Part shown: one piece after another, positions 20,401-29,357 of the stretch
Layout: each line of letters starts with the position of its first letter
How positions within the stretch are numbered: the stretch's first letter is position 1
DNA from: Teredinibacter turnerae
GTDB lineage: Bacteria > Pseudomonadota > Gammaproteobacteria > Pseudomonadales > Cellvibrionaceae
Assembly (NCBI RefSeq): GCF_037935975.1
Contig: NZ_CP149817.1
Span: 1,488,001 to 1,552,000, forward strand
Direction: 5' to 3'
DNA length: 64,000 nt
The notes under the pieces: model-generated
The model's input: only the letters and a program-made list of their open reading frames with translations
Databases searched by the model: none
What the model was told of the DNA's origin: nothing
Position numbers and translations under genes: made by a program

Positions 20401-20575
20401 TCTGGTTAAAGATAATTCCCGGTACAAATCCGCCGCCGTCGATACGAATATTTTCCCAGGTGTGGGATTGTTGGGTTAATGCGTAGGTTTGAGCCGAAAA
20501 AGCAGTTGCTATAACTAAAGGTGCGCCCAGTGTTATGGCTGCGATATGCTTGCGCAACAGTGTTGATATTTTCAT
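17435..20575 (-). CDS. Xyloglucanase, GH74, with CBM10 and CBM2 on polyserine linkers
   Basis: 1046 aa secreted enzyme. Signal peptide about 1-32. The GH74 double seven-bladed propeller (about 38-770) starts with WENIRIDGGGFVPGIIF and carries ARTDIGGAYRW, whose Asp is the usual catalytic acid/base region, and repeated Asp-box-like RSTDxGxTW blades. A polyserine linker (about 776-842) leads to a CBM10 (about 843-893, Cys-rich, CNWYGTIYPVC and GWGWE). A second polyserine linker (about 896-948) leads to a C-terminal CBM2 (CEYDIVNSWGNGF, then NWAVSW) for crystalline cellulose. It hydrolyses xyloglucan in plant walls while docked on cellulose. It is monocistronic with a long divergent region shared with a LacI gene. 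Confidence 0.93.
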   Translation of the reverse strand: MKISTLLRKHIAAITLGAPLVIATAFSAQTYALTQQSHTWENIRIDGGGFVPGIIFNQSEPDLIYARTDIGGAYRWNEPEQKWVPMMDWVGWDNWGWNGILSIATDPVDTDRVYAAVGMYTNSWDPNNGAIARSTDRGETWQVTPLPFKIGGNMPGRGMGERLRIDPNDNSTVYFGAELGMGLWRSTDFGVTWSEVANFPNPGTYVQDPTDTNDYLNRNQGVVWVAFDKTSGSAGSGSQHIFVGVADKQDCLYESLDGGATWQPVPGAPTGYIPKKGVVDYDNGYLYIATSDTGGPYDGEEGEVWRYTIATGEWTDISPMTIASGDLYFGYSGLTIDRQNPSTIMVASVNSWWPDMILFRSTDSGETWSRIWDWAGYPAREKRYTLDISETPWLGMGDIPQPPEESPKLGWMNESVEIDPFNSDRFMYGTGATIFGATDLTNWDTGGTVSLRTMVKGLEETAVLDLASPPSGAHLFSALGDIGGFKHEDFSVTPELMYQSPEFGTSTSIDFAELDPGIMVRVGHPVGDVPANFSYIGISTSAGDAWWAGANAGSPTTGGTVALSANGGSIVWSPGGSTVHYSTTFGSSWTESLGVPAEAKVEADRVNPDWFYAYSGGTFYYSRDGGASFTASAATGLPLNGHLQFKAVPGYEGHIWLAGGEIDDTNAALNHGLWRSTDGGETFTQLPLVEEGDNVAFGKAPDGSTYPAIYLVAQVEGERGVFRSDDQAASWVRINDAAHQFGNMGEALAGDPRVYGRVYLGTNGRGILMAEPSGGVSSSSSSSSSSSSSSSSSSSSSSSSSSSSSSSSSSSSSSSGATSSSSSSSSSSSSSSSSSSSSSSSSGGTCETVCNWYGTIYPVCSGQDSGWGWEDNSSCIGANTCNSQWGEGGVIDECTGSGSSSSSSSSSSSSSSSSSSSSSSNGSSSSSSSSSSSSSSSSSSSSSSSGGASGSCEYDIVNSWGNGFTAEITITNTGSTPVQNWAVSWSYTGNTQVTNVWNASLAGTNPYTASDMGWNGNLAPGQSTSFGIQGSGNAEIPALQGDLCNN

Positions 20576-21243
20576 GTGTACTCCGGTAAAAAAGTGAGAA
20601 AGGTTGCCTTGTTTATTATTGTGTTTATGGCTTCCGACCGGTGGTGAATACCGCTACCGGAAAAAATGGCCGGATTGTGCCGCGCACCATGCGTGAAGAA
20701 AAAGACGTGTTTTTTCGCGTTCTTTTTGTTATCCCTAACGTTGAATGTAAGGCAATTGGATAGTAGGAAAACGCTATTTTCTATTCAATTGCGTGGGTCA
20801 CAGATCGCTTTTTAACGCGCCAGTTATTCTTAAATAATTCGCGTGATTTTTAACAATACAATTAAATTTGCAAAAAATGTTACTGTGCGAACTTCTGCGT
20901 TCGATGTTTATACTGCTGGATGGCGATTGTGTGGCGATGGCATCAAGAAATTCGCGGGAATGCAGCTAGAGCAAAATCTGTCGTATGCTTTACGCCAGCT
21001 TTGTGTCAGTCGTTAGCCTGATGGGGCAGCCGCCGCATCAATGGGCGTAACCGCCAATACACTTTAATAAAAATAACCACTGTGAATGTGTGAGTTGAAA
21101 TCAGAGCGGTTCCCGGATGGAGCATCGGGAATCTCCATAGAGAGGCTCCGTATGGTTATGAATGTTAGCGCTTTACTTGCTATACATATCACCATAACCT
21201 GTTGTGCTGGTTATCAAGCCCCTATTGTTGAGCTGCAGTTGTT
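20576..21243. other. Divergent region between xyloglucanase and LacI regulator
   Basis: Two possible control elements. GCAATTGGATAG (20752-20763) and CTATTCAATTGC (20781-20792) are a near-perfect 12-bp inverted repeat upstream of the xyloglucanase. TGTTAGCGCT (21163-21172) upstream of the regulator resembles half of a LacI-family operator and could be autoregulatory. No gene is supported. Confidence 0.35.
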
Positions 21244-22269
21244 ATGAGCAAAAAAGCATCGGGTGTGTCCCGTAAGAAAATGTCCGATATTGCCCGTCTG
21301 GCCGGCGTTTCCGAATCGACGGTTTCCCGTGCGCTTAACGACAGCCCCTTAATCAATATCGAAACCCGCAAGCGCATTCAAGCACTGGCGCGGCAGCATA
21401 ATTACAGCATCAACAAACAGGCACGCAATCTCCGCCTCCAGTCCTCACGTACCATCGCGGTGATGATTCCAATGCATCACGCGCCTGGGCAGCATGTATC
21501 AGACCCGTTTTTTATGGAGCTGCTCGGCGCTATCGCCGATGCCCTCACCGAAGCGGATTTCGACATGCTGCTTTCTCGAGTCCACCGAGACGATTGGCGC
21601 AGCAAGGTCGAAAGCTATAACCATGTGGATGGCGTAATCATTATTGGCCAAAGCGATCTCCATGCGGACATCAACGATTTTGCGATGAAATCCCAATTGC
21701 CTCTGGTTGTCTGGGGAGCTCATTTGGAGGGGCAAGCCTATGTGACAATTGGCAGTGACAATCACCTCGGCGGGCATTTGGCGGCTGAGCACTTGTTGGC
21801 GCAGGGCCGTCGACGGCTGGTGTTTATTGGTGATGTGAATCTGCCAGAGGTCGGCATGCGCTGCGAGGGTTTTACCTCGGTGCTGCGCGAGGCTGGCATT
21901 GCTGAAGATGAAATCCAGTTTGTGCCTTGTGGGTTTAGCTTGGAAAGAGCCCATCAGGCGATGGATCAATTGTTGGAAGACACCGCTAACTTGCGTTTTG
22001 ACGGTATTTTCGCCGCCAGTGATGTTCTGGCAAGTGTTGCTATCAGGCGCCTCGGTGCCGCAGGCATCGCAGTTCCCGGTAGTGTGTCTGTGGTCGGTTT
22101 TGACGACGTTCCCGTAGCCGAATTGATGATGCCTCCGCTCACCACCATCAGCCAGGTGATCCACACCAGTGGCTACCGGCTGGTTGCAAACCTCTTTTCT
22201 CAGATTCAAGGCGATATAACCGAAAGTGAAGTTATTGCCCCTGAACTTATCATCCGTGGATCTACTTAA
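21244..22269 (+). CDS. LacI-family transcriptional regulator of the sucrose locus
   Basis: 341 aa. Residues 13-60 are the LacI helix-turn-helix and hinge (MSDIARLAGVSESTVSRALN). The rest is a periplasmic-binding-protein-like sugar sensor (about 65-340), ending GFDDVPVAELMMPPLTTISQ as is usual. It lies just upstream of, and co-directional with, the TonB receptor, fructokinase, sucrose phosphorylase and permease genes. Two perfect or near-perfect LacI-type palindromes lie between it and the receptor, so it is most likely their repressor, responding to sucrose or a breakdown product. That assignment is inferred from position. Confidence 0.9.
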   Translation: MSKKASGVSRKKMSDIARLAGVSESTVSRALNDSPLINIETRKRIQALARQHNYSINKQARNLRLQSSRTIAVMIPMHHAPGQHVSDPFFMELLGAIADALTEADFDMLLSRVHRDDWRSKVESYNHVDGVIIIGQSDLHADINDFAMKSQLPLVVWGAHLEGQAYVTIGSDNHLGGHLAAEHLLAQGRRRLVFIGDVNLPEVGMRCEGFTSVLREAGIAEDEIQFVPCGFSLERAHQAMDQLLEDTANLRFDGIFAASDVLASVAIRRLGAAGIAVPGSVSVVGFDDVPVAELMMPPLTTISQVIHTSGYRLVANLFSQIQGDITESEVIAPELIIRGST

Positions 22270-22345
22270 CGCGTTTTAGCGACTTTTCGCGACTAACCTT
22301 TCCCGCTTTATTAAAAATTAATCGAAAACGACGCATTTTGCGATT

Positions 22346-22390
22346 TGCAAACGATTGCATTCGTGATCTATAGTTCTGCAATCGATTGCA
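22346..22390 (+). promoter_or_regulatory. Twin LacI-type operators over a sigma-70-like promoter
   Basis: TGCAAACGATTGCA (22346-22359) and the perfect palindrome TGCAATCGATTGCA (22377-22390) share the central CG and TGCAA/TTGCA arms of LacI-family operators. Their centres are 31 bp apart, about three helical turns. A TATAGT -10 (22369-22374) lies between them, with TTGCAA (22345-22350) 18 bases upstream as -35. One operator therefore covers the -35 and the other the start site, the standard arrangement for repression of the downstream operon. Confidence 0.8.
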
Positions 22391-22487
22391 ATATTTCGTG
22401 CCAACGCAACTTACGCGAGGCACCCGCAAGCGAAAAAGCCTCTGGGCACAACTCGAATAAGTTAGCGTAGAAAAAAGGTGCTTCGCC

Positions 22488-24938
22488 ATGAATACACGTC
22501 CTAACCCCAAGCTCCTCAGCCTGGCCATCAGTGCAATTGTCGCCGGAATCCCGTTGGGAGCTACTGCACAAAACTCAAACCAGCGGCAGGTGGAGGAAGT
22601 GATCGTGACCGGTCAGTTGGAATCCCGCTCAAACCTGGAAACCAGCCTTACTGTCTCCAGTCTGTCACAAGATGAGTTATTGCAAACCGCGCCGCGCAGC
22701 GTGGGCGAGGTATTTCGCACCATTCCGGGGGTGCGCACTGAATCGTCTTCTGGCGAAGGAAACTTAAACCTCTCTATTCGTGGTGTGCCGGTGGCTTCCG
22801 GTGGTGCAAAGTATGTGCAGTTGCTGGAAGACGGCATGCCAGTGCTGCAGTTCGGCGACATCATTGTGGGCAACGCCGATATTTTTCTTAAAGCGGACAG
22901 CACCCTCAATCGCGTTGAAGTACTGAAAGGTGGTTCGGCAGCCGCCTTGGCCAGTAACTCCCCTGCGGGCGTGATTAATTTCATCAGCAAAACCGGTGAA
23001 GAAGAAGGTGGCAGTATTGCCCAAACCATCGGCCTGGATTACGACATCAGTCGCACAGACTTCGAGTTTGGCAGCCCCATCAGCGATACCTTGCGTTTTC
23101 ACGTGGGTGGCTTTTATCGCACCGGTAAAGGCGAGCGTGAAACCCAGTTCACTTCTGCCGAAGGCGGCCAGATTAAATTCAATATCACCAAAGATTTTGA
23201 AAATGGTTATGCGCGCTTATATTTCAAACACCTGGATGACCGCACACCCGCGTACTTGCCAATGCCGGTGGCGGTGTCTGGCTCTAACGCGTCTGCAACG
23301 GTCGATGATATTCCCGGTTTTGATATCACTTCCGCGTCGAATATTTCGAAAGACCTGCTGACCATTCAAACCGTGAATGGCCGCCGCTCGTCTATCGCCG
23401 ATGGGTATCACGCTAAATCCGACGCTGTGGGTGTGGATTTAAGTTTTGAACTGGAAGACGACTGGACGCTCAATCTGAAAGCGCGCTCTGCTAAGAACAG
23501 CGGCTCTTTTACCGGCGCTTTCTCAGCCAGTATTTTTGATATGAGTGGTGGTGGGTTTGATCCATCGAGTATTTCATCGGCACCTGCACTTATGGGGGCA
23601 ACGCAGTTGGGCTCACTGGATGGCCATATATATTCCGATGCCGAATTGCGCAATTTGAATGGCAATGGCTTGGTGCAGAATATTCGCACCTTCGACAACG
23701 ATTTGTCCGATCTCAGCAATTCCACATTGGACATGAACCTCACAAAAGATTTCGACAATTTCCGCATTACCGGCGGCGTTTACCGCGCAACCCAACATAT
23801 TGATGTGGAGTGGTATTGGCAAACCTATATTCAGGATGTCAGCGACGATGCGAGCTTGCTCGATGCCTATGATGTCGATGGCAATAAGCTCACCGAAGGC
23901 GGGCTCGTATCGCACGGAGCACCGGATTGGGGCTATTGCTGTACGCGCGACACGGATTTGGATTACACCATTGATGCCTATTATGTTGCTGGCGACTGGG
24001 ATGTGAACGAAAAAGTGCGCATCGATCTAGTGGTGCGCACCGACTCCGGTGAAGGCACCGGCTATTACAGTTTCGCCCCCAGTACCGCGGTGAACGGTGG
24101 CACCGATGTGGATGGCGATGGTGCTATCCAAAATGTCGAGCAGGATGCGGCAGTTTTCGACCCGCGCAGTAACAGCACCATCAGTTACGACTGGAATTAC
24201 ACCTCATTTTCGCTGGGTGCCAACTATTTACTTAACGAGACTCTCTCACTGTACACCCGCCTGAGCAAAGGGGGTCGCGCTAATGCTGACCGCCTCGGCG
24301 ACGGCGGTTTTTTTCAAAACGGTACTGCGGTGAGTGGCTCGGTTGTTAACGAAATTCGTTCGCTGGAATTCGGCTCCAAATTTGAAACCGCAGACCTGGG
24401 TGGTTCGGCGGCAATATTCTACGTGGAAACCGACGATGTGAACTCCGAGGGCACCAACGGCTCCGGTGATGCAGCGGTTGTGCGGGATTACGAATCGCTG
24501 GGTCTCGAGCTGGAAGGCTACTACACCCGCGGCATCTTTAATTTGCGCGGTAACCTCACTTGGACCGATGCGGAAATTGTCGATTCGAACAACCCGGATC
24601 TGGTGGGCAACACGCCGCGCCGCCAGGCCGATTTTACCTACGCACTGGTGCCTAGTGTAGAGCTGGATAAAGCGAGTGTTGGCCTGACGATAATAGGCAC
24701 CACCGATGCACCCGCGCAGGATTCGAATGAATTTATGATGCCCGGTTACACCTATGTCAATTTATTTGCTGATTATCAATTGGCAGACAATCTGAGTGTG
24801 GAGCTGGCAGTCAACAATGTATTCGACGAAGTCGGTATTACCGAATCGGAAGAGGGCAATATTGAAGGGGCCAATTACATTCGCGCCCGCTCAATTGCCG
24901 GTACTTCCAGTACTGTAGCGCTGCGTTACAAATTCTAA
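22488..24938 (+). CDS. TonB-dependent receptor, probably for sucrose
   Basis: 816 aa. Signal peptide about 1-27 (GATAQ), then a TonB-box-like EEVIVTGQ, a plug domain (about 45-165, with LNRVEVLKGGSAAALASNSPAGVINF) and a barrel ending LRYKF. The first gene after the twin operators, it heads an operon for sucrose breakdown, so it is likely the outer-membrane sucrose transporter. This parallels SuxA of Xanthomonas carbohydrate-utilisation loci. The substrate is inferred from context. Confidence 0.9.
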   Translation: MNTRPNPKLLSLAISAIVAGIPLGATAQNSNQRQVEEVIVTGQLESRSNLETSLTVSSLSQDELLQTAPRSVGEVFRTIPGVRTESSSGEGNLNLSIRGVPVASGGAKYVQLLEDGMPVLQFGDIIVGNADIFLKADSTLNRVEVLKGGSAAALASNSPAGVINFISKTGEEEGGSIAQTIGLDYDISRTDFEFGSPISDTLRFHVGGFYRTGKGERETQFTSAEGGQIKFNITKDFENGYARLYFKHLDDRTPAYLPMPVAVSGSNASATVDDIPGFDITSASNISKDLLTIQTVNGRRSSIADGYHAKSDAVGVDLSFELEDDWTLNLKARSAKNSGSFTGAFSASIFDMSGGGFDPSSISSAPALMGATQLGSLDGHIYSDAELRNLNGNGLVQNIRTFDNDLSDLSNSTLDMNLTKDFDNFRITGGVYRATQHIDVEWYWQTYIQDVSDDASLLDAYDVDGNKLTEGGLVSHGAPDWGYCCTRDTDLDYTIDAYYVAGDWDVNEKVRIDLVVRTDSGEGTGYYSFAPSTAVNGGTDVDGDGAIQNVEQDAAVFDPRSNSTISYDWNYTSFSLGANYLLNETLSLYTRLSKGGRANADRLGDGGFFQNGTAVSGSVVNEIRSLEFGSKFETADLGGSAAIFYVETDDVNSEGTNGSGDAAVVRDYESLGLELEGYYTRGIFNLRGNLTWTDAEIVDSNNPDLVGNTPRRQADFTYALVPSVELDKASVGLTIIGTTDAPAQDSNEFMMPGYTYVNLFADYQLADNLSVELAVNNVFDEVGITESEEGNIEGANYIRARSIAGTSSTVALRYKF

Positions 24939-24989
24939 GAGGCGTCGGCCTGCGTCATCTTGGCGTGGGCCGCATTCGGAAATAGCGCT

Positions 24990-25880
24990 ATGAATGAGCC
25001 TTTGTATGCGGGTATCGAACTCGGTGGAACAAAAACGATCTGCCTTATCGGCACCGGTGTCGATACTATTCGCGATCAACTTCAAATACCTACCACTAAC
25101 CCGGCAGATACGCTCGGCCAGATCCACACATTTCTCGCTTCACAGGGCGAACTTGCCGGTATCGGTATAGGCGCGTTTGGCCCTGTGAATATTGACCCGG
25201 AATCCGCGAACTACGGTTGCGTTGAATCCACGCCAAAACCCGGCTGGTCGTACACGCCGGTGGTGCCGTTTTTTCGCGAGCGATTTTCCTGCCCGATTAA
25301 TCTGGATACCGATGTGAACGCGGCGGCCATTGCGGAACACCAGCGCGGCAATGGCAAGGGGCTGCGCAACTTCATTTATATCACCGTAGGCACAGGCATC
25401 GGTGGGGGTGCATTAATTGAAGGTGCGCCAGTGAGAGGCAACTCGCATCCGGAAATGGGGCATATCGCACTACCGCGCCATATGGCCGATGAGACATTTC
25501 TTTCGGCGTGCCCCTACCACCAAAATTGTGCGGAAGGGCTGGCCAGCGGTTCGGCACTGCGCAAACGCTGGGGTATGCCACTGAACGAATTCCCTCCGGA
25601 GCACCCCGCCTGGGATATGCAGGCAAGCTATCTGGCCGAGTTTTTCCACTCGCTCACACTGCTGTTTTCGCCCCAGCGCATCATTGTGGGGGGCGGTGTT
25701 TCCAGCGAGCAATTACTGGCTCGCGTGCGCACCGCGCTGCATAAAAAATTAAATGGCTATGTGGATGCGCTGAAGCTTGAAGCGTCTCTGGAGAGCTATC
25801 TCTGTCTGCCGGAACTGGCTGGCAATGCGGGGCCCCTGGGTTCTCTCATGCTGGCCTACCCCGAATACCGACGACATTAA
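24990..25880 (+). CDS. Fructokinase, ROK family
   Basis: Phosphorylates fructose to fructose 6-phosphate. I choose ATG 24990 (protein starting MNEPLYAGIELGGTKT) over an upstream TTG at 24960 because the ATP-binding strand begins right there. ROK features in order: the phosphate loop GIELGGTKT, NLDTDVNAAAIAE with the catalytic Asp, ITVGTGIGGG, and HPEMGHI followed by a zinc-type CPYHQNC and EGLASGSAL, typical of bacterial ROK fructokinases. It lies between the receptor and sucrose phosphorylase, where it would process the fructose that phosphorolysis releases. Confidence 0.9.
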   Translation: MNEPLYAGIELGGTKTICLIGTGVDTIRDQLQIPTTNPADTLGQIHTFLASQGELAGIGIGAFGPVNIDPESANYGCVESTPKPGWSYTPVVPFFRERFSCPINLDTDVNAAAIAEHQRGNGKGLRNFIYITVGTGIGGGALIEGAPVRGNSHPEMGHIALPRHMADETFLSACPYHQNCAEGLASGSALRKRWGMPLNEFPPEHPAWDMQASYLAEFFHSLTLLFSPQRIIVGGGVSSEQLLARVRTALHKKLNGYVDALKLEASLESYLCLPELAGNAGPLGSLMLAYPEYRRH

Positions 25881-25894
25881 CAAGAAGACTCACT

Positions 25895-27406
25895 ATGAAA
25901 AACTTAGTGCAACTGTGCACCTACGCTGATCGGCTAGGTTGCGGCACCTTCGCGGACTTGACTCAACTTCTTACTGGAAAACTGCAGGGTGTATTCGGCG
26001 GAGTGCATATTCTGCCGTTTTATTACCCGATAGATGGCGCGGATGCAGGCTTTGACCCTATTGATCACACCAAAGTAGATGAACGACTGGGCGATTGGAC
26101 GGACGTTGCAGCACTGGCGGAAAGTCATGAGTTGATGGTGGATGTTATTGTTAATCATATGTCCAGCCGGTCGGCAGAATTCATCGACTACAAAGCCCAT
26201 GGTGATGCATCCAGTTACGCATCACTGTTCCTGACCTTCGACAAAGTTTTTTCGCGTGGCGCTACCGAATCAGATCTGGTGAATTTGTATCGCCCGCGGC
26301 CCGGGCTGCCGTTCAGTAAAATCAGGTTTGACGATGGCAAGGAACGTTTATGCTGGACAACATTTACGTCGGACCAAATCGATATTGACGTTTTTAGTGA
26401 TGCCGGGCAGGACTATTTAGGGCGAATACTGGATCGGCTCGCAGCGGCTAACGTGAAAATGATCAGGCTGGACGCCGCCGGTTATGCGGTAAAAAAAGCA
26501 GGTTCGCGCTGCTTTATGACCGAAGAGACCTTCGCGTTTATTGAAGCGTTTGCGCAAAAGGCTGGCGCACGAGGAATGGACGTGCTGGTAGAAATTCACG
26601 CGCATTTTCTTACCCAAGTGGCCATCGCCAAAAAAGCGGATTGGGTGTACGACTTTGCCCTTCCGCCGCTGGTACTTCATACCTTGATTGCCGGTGATAG
26701 TCAGCCGCTGCAAAACTGGCTGGAAATATCCCCTCGCAATGCGATTACTGTGCTGGATACTCACGACGGCATCGGCATTATTGATATTGCGGCAGACAAG
26801 CAAGTGGGTGCAGGTTTGTTGAGTGACGAACAAGTCGACGCGCTGGTCGAAAATATTCACGCGAACAGTGAACACCGCAGCCGTAAGGCCACGGGCGCGG
26901 CCGCATCCAATGTAGACCTCTATCAGATCAACTGCACTTTCTTTGAAGCATTGGGTTCCAACGAAAATAAATACCTGCTTGCGCGGCTGATTCAGTTTTT
27001 TGCACCGGGCATTCCACAGGTGTATTACGTGGGCTTGTTTGCGGGCGAAAACGATATGGCGCTGCTGGAGCGCACCGCCGTCGGCCGCGATATTAACCGG
27101 CATTATTACTCTCAAGCAGATATTGCCGCCGGGCTGGAAACCACAGTCGTTAAACATTTACTGGCGCTAATACGCTTTCGCAATTTACACCCGGCATTTC
27201 AAACAGGTCGTTTCGAATGTATAGGAACCAATGCTCAGTTGTTAAGCCTCGCGTGGCGGGCCGCGTCCAGTCACCTCATTTTGGAAATTAATTTGCAGTC
27301 TTACAGTTTTCATTTACTGGCCGAAAGCGAAGGCGAAATACAAACCTTGGACCAATGGCGGGATTTCGATAGCTGGGTGTTTGCACATACAGAAACCCAG
27401 CCGTGA
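25895..27406 (+). CDS. Sucrose phosphorylase, GH13
   Basis: 503 aa, normal length for the family. Converts sucrose and phosphate to glucose 1-phosphate and fructose in the cytoplasm. Catalytic residues are Asp193 (MIRLDAAGYA, nucleophile), Glu233 (LVEIHAH, acid/base) and Asp291 (LDTHDGIG), each one residue off the numbering known for the Bifidobacterium enzyme. QVYYVGLFAGENDMALLE is the family's substrate loop. It is only 14 bases after the fructokinase, so they are co-transcribed. There is no signal peptide. A sucrose 6-phosphate-type specificity cannot be excluded by eye, but no PTS gene is present. Confidence 0.93.
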   Translation: MKNLVQLCTYADRLGCGTFADLTQLLTGKLQGVFGGVHILPFYYPIDGADAGFDPIDHTKVDERLGDWTDVAALAESHELMVDVIVNHMSSRSAEFIDYKAHGDASSYASLFLTFDKVFSRGATESDLVNLYRPRPGLPFSKIRFDDGKERLCWTTFTSDQIDIDVFSDAGQDYLGRILDRLAAANVKMIRLDAAGYAVKKAGSRCFMTEETFAFIEAFAQKAGARGMDVLVEIHAHFLTQVAIAKKADWVYDFALPPLVLHTLIAGDSQPLQNWLEISPRNAITVLDTHDGIGIIDIAADKQVGAGLLSDEQVDALVENIHANSEHRSRKATGAAASNVDLYQINCTFFEALGSNENKYLLARLIQFFAPGIPQVYYVGLFAGENDMALLERTAVGRDINRHYYSQADIAAGLETTVVKHLLALIRFRNLHPAFQTGRFECIGTNAQLLSLAWRAASSHLILEINLQSYSFHLLAESEGEIQTLDQWRDFDSWVFAHTETQP

Positions 27407-27457
27407 GGCGTTGCAAGAAAACGGCTTTCATCAAGTTAAGTACATTGGAAAAACATA

Positions 27458-28675
27458 ATGACAAATAATAATTTACGCACCCTGCGCTGGCTCACTTACA
27501 TGATGTTTTTAATGTTCGCCATGACAACCGATGCGGTGGGCGTAATTATTCCTGAGCTAATGGCCAAGTTCGATTTAAGTATGACGCAAGCGGGAATGAT
27601 TCATTACGGTCCGATGCTGGCCATTGCGCTGGCAGGCTTGGGTTTGGGTTTTCTGGCCGACCGCTTTGGGCGCAAGCTTACCGTTATGCTCGGGCTCGGT
27701 CTGTTTGCACTGGTATCTTACGCCTTTATCTGGGGTGACGACTTCTACTATTTCCTCTCGTTAATGATGGTTTCTGGTGTGGCTATTGGTGTATTTAAAA
27801 CTGCTGCACTGGCGCTGATTGGCGATATCTCCCGCTCCACCAAGGAGCACACCACAACGGTAAACGGTGTGGAGGCGTTTTTTGGCGTAGGGGCTATTAT
27901 TGGGCCGCTAATCGTCACGACCTTGCTGGCTGCAGGCATCGACTGGAAGTGGCTGTATTTTATTGCGGGCAACCTGTGTATCTGTTTAATTCTTATCGCT
28001 TCCCGGGTTCAGTATCCGCACGCAAAAATAGATGAAACCAAAGAGCGGGGCAGCTTCATCCAAACCCTGGCGCTGGTGCGCAACCCCTATGCATTCGCCT
28101 TTTCGGTGGGCGCCTTTCTATATGTCGCCACTGAAAGTGCAATCTATGTATGGATGCCCACCTACCTGCTCGGGTACGACGGTTCGCTTCTGTTGCTCGC
28201 CACCTACGCACTCACGTTATTTTTTGTCTTGCGGGCGCTGGGGCGCTTTTTAGGTATGTGGTTGCTGGAGCGGGTGAGCTGGTCCATGGTGATGATGCTC
28301 TGCAGCGGCTTTATTGCGCTGTGCTTTGTAACATCAATTGTGGTTGGTAAAAGCATCGCCGTGGTGCTGCTGCCGCTCACGGGTTTGTTTATGTCAGTGA
28401 TTTATCCCACTTTAAACTCCAAAGGCATTAGCTGCTTCCACAAAAATCAGCACGGCAGCGTGGCGGGTGTAATCCTCTTTTTCACCGCCGCAGGGGCCGC
28501 CGCCGGACCGCTGATAATGGGCGTTGTTAGCGACGCCTTTGGCGGCGATGCAGTGTACGGCTTTATGGTCGCCACGGTTTTTGCAGTTCTGCTATTTCTG
28601 GGCCTGCTCTATAACTGGCTGAAGGCGCCGGTGGACGCGCACCTGCGGGCGATGGATAGCGAATTGGATGTGTAG
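27458..28675 (+). CDS. MFS sugar permease of the sucrose locus
   Basis: 405 aa with about 12 hydrophobic helices and the MFS loop GFLADRFGRKLTVM after helix 2. The charged first helix (TTDAVGVIIPEL) is typical of the aromatic-acid/sugar MFS branch. It is last in the sucrose operon, 51 bases after the phosphorylase, and most likely carries sucrose across the inner membrane by proton symport, as SuxC is thought to do. Specificity is inferred from context. Confidence 0.85.
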   Translation: MTNNNLRTLRWLTYMMFLMFAMTTDAVGVIIPELMAKFDLSMTQAGMIHYGPMLAIALAGLGLGFLADRFGRKLTVMLGLGLFALVSYAFIWGDDFYYFLSLMMVSGVAIGVFKTAALALIGDISRSTKEHTTTVNGVEAFFGVGAIIGPLIVTTLLAAGIDWKWLYFIAGNLCICLILIASRVQYPHAKIDETKERGSFIQTLALVRNPYAFAFSVGAFLYVATESAIYVWMPTYLLGYDGSLLLLATYALTLFFVLRALGRFLGMWLLERVSWSMVMMLCSGFIALCFVTSIVVGKSIAVVLLPLTGLFMSVIYPTLNSKGISCFHKNQHGSVAGVILFFTAAGAAAGPLIMGVVSDAFGGDAVYGFMVATVFAVLLFLGLLYNWLKAPVDAHLRAMDSELDV

Positions 28676-28711
28676 CGTTGAACCCCCCGTTCACACACTT
28701 ATTCGCAGCTA

Positions 28712-29054
28712 GGGCCTGTTAACACTAATTCGATTCATTCTGTTGCGGCTAAAATTTCGCTATCGAGTGATGCGGCACCCCGACGTTTGGAGTGCAGGTT
28801 GTTCGGCATATCCCTATGCCTCACCCCTGCGGGGTTACACGCTAAAACGCTCCCGGCGTTTTAGTGGTTGTTCCAAATGAGCGATAAACAACGCTGAGAG
28901 CGGGATTTTAGCCGCAACCCGCAGGGCTGGGCCTGTATTTCCAGGCTGATGCGTTATTTTTCGCTCGTTTAGCCCGCTAAACAACGCCAAAAATGCCTTT
29001 CATCCTGAAAATACAGGCTCCAGCAGAGCGAATTGAATCAGTGTTAACAGGCCC
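28712..29054. mobile_element. MITE-like element with 25-bp terminal inverted repeats and TA duplication
   Basis: GGGCCTGTTAACACT begins the left end and its inverse closes the right end. The terminal repeats (28712-28736 and 29030-29054) match at all but two positions. The dinucleotide TA flanks both ends (28710-28711 and 29055-29056), the hallmark of Tc1/mariner-IS630-type insertion. Inside are two further inverted repeats: 28743-28761 with 28899-28917, and 28931-28945 with 29004-29018 (one mismatch). A small GCTAAAACGC/GCGTTTTAG hairpin lies near 28840-28865. It carries no gene. It sits between the sucrose operon and the recombinase island. Confidence 0.85.
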
Positions 29055-29287
29055 TAAATGCCTCGTCACTCAAGCCCGCTATATTGGTTAACGGATACAT
29101 TAACAGCTTCGCCTAGAGCCATTGTGCAGTCTGTTGGATAGCTCTACTCCTCTGCCGACAGAGCCGTTCCCACCCGGTGGATTTCCAGCGTTTTTTGCCT
29201 GAAGCCCAACATTGCTGGTCGTTTTGCAGGGCGGGACATCAAAACTCCGCCTGTAATTAACATATTAGCTATTTTTTGCGGTATCTC

Positions 29288-29293
29288 TATACT
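29288..29293 (+). promoter_or_regulatory. Possible -10 box of the recombinase operon
   Basis: TATACT lies 65 bases before the recombinase start. Only a weak TTAGCT stands at the -35 position (17-bp spacing), so this is tentative. Confidence 0.3.
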
Positions 29294-29357
29294 AGCCACC
29301 TGACGCGACAATCAACAAGGGGTTTGAGGCCCTGTTACTAAACGCAAGGTGGTTGGT

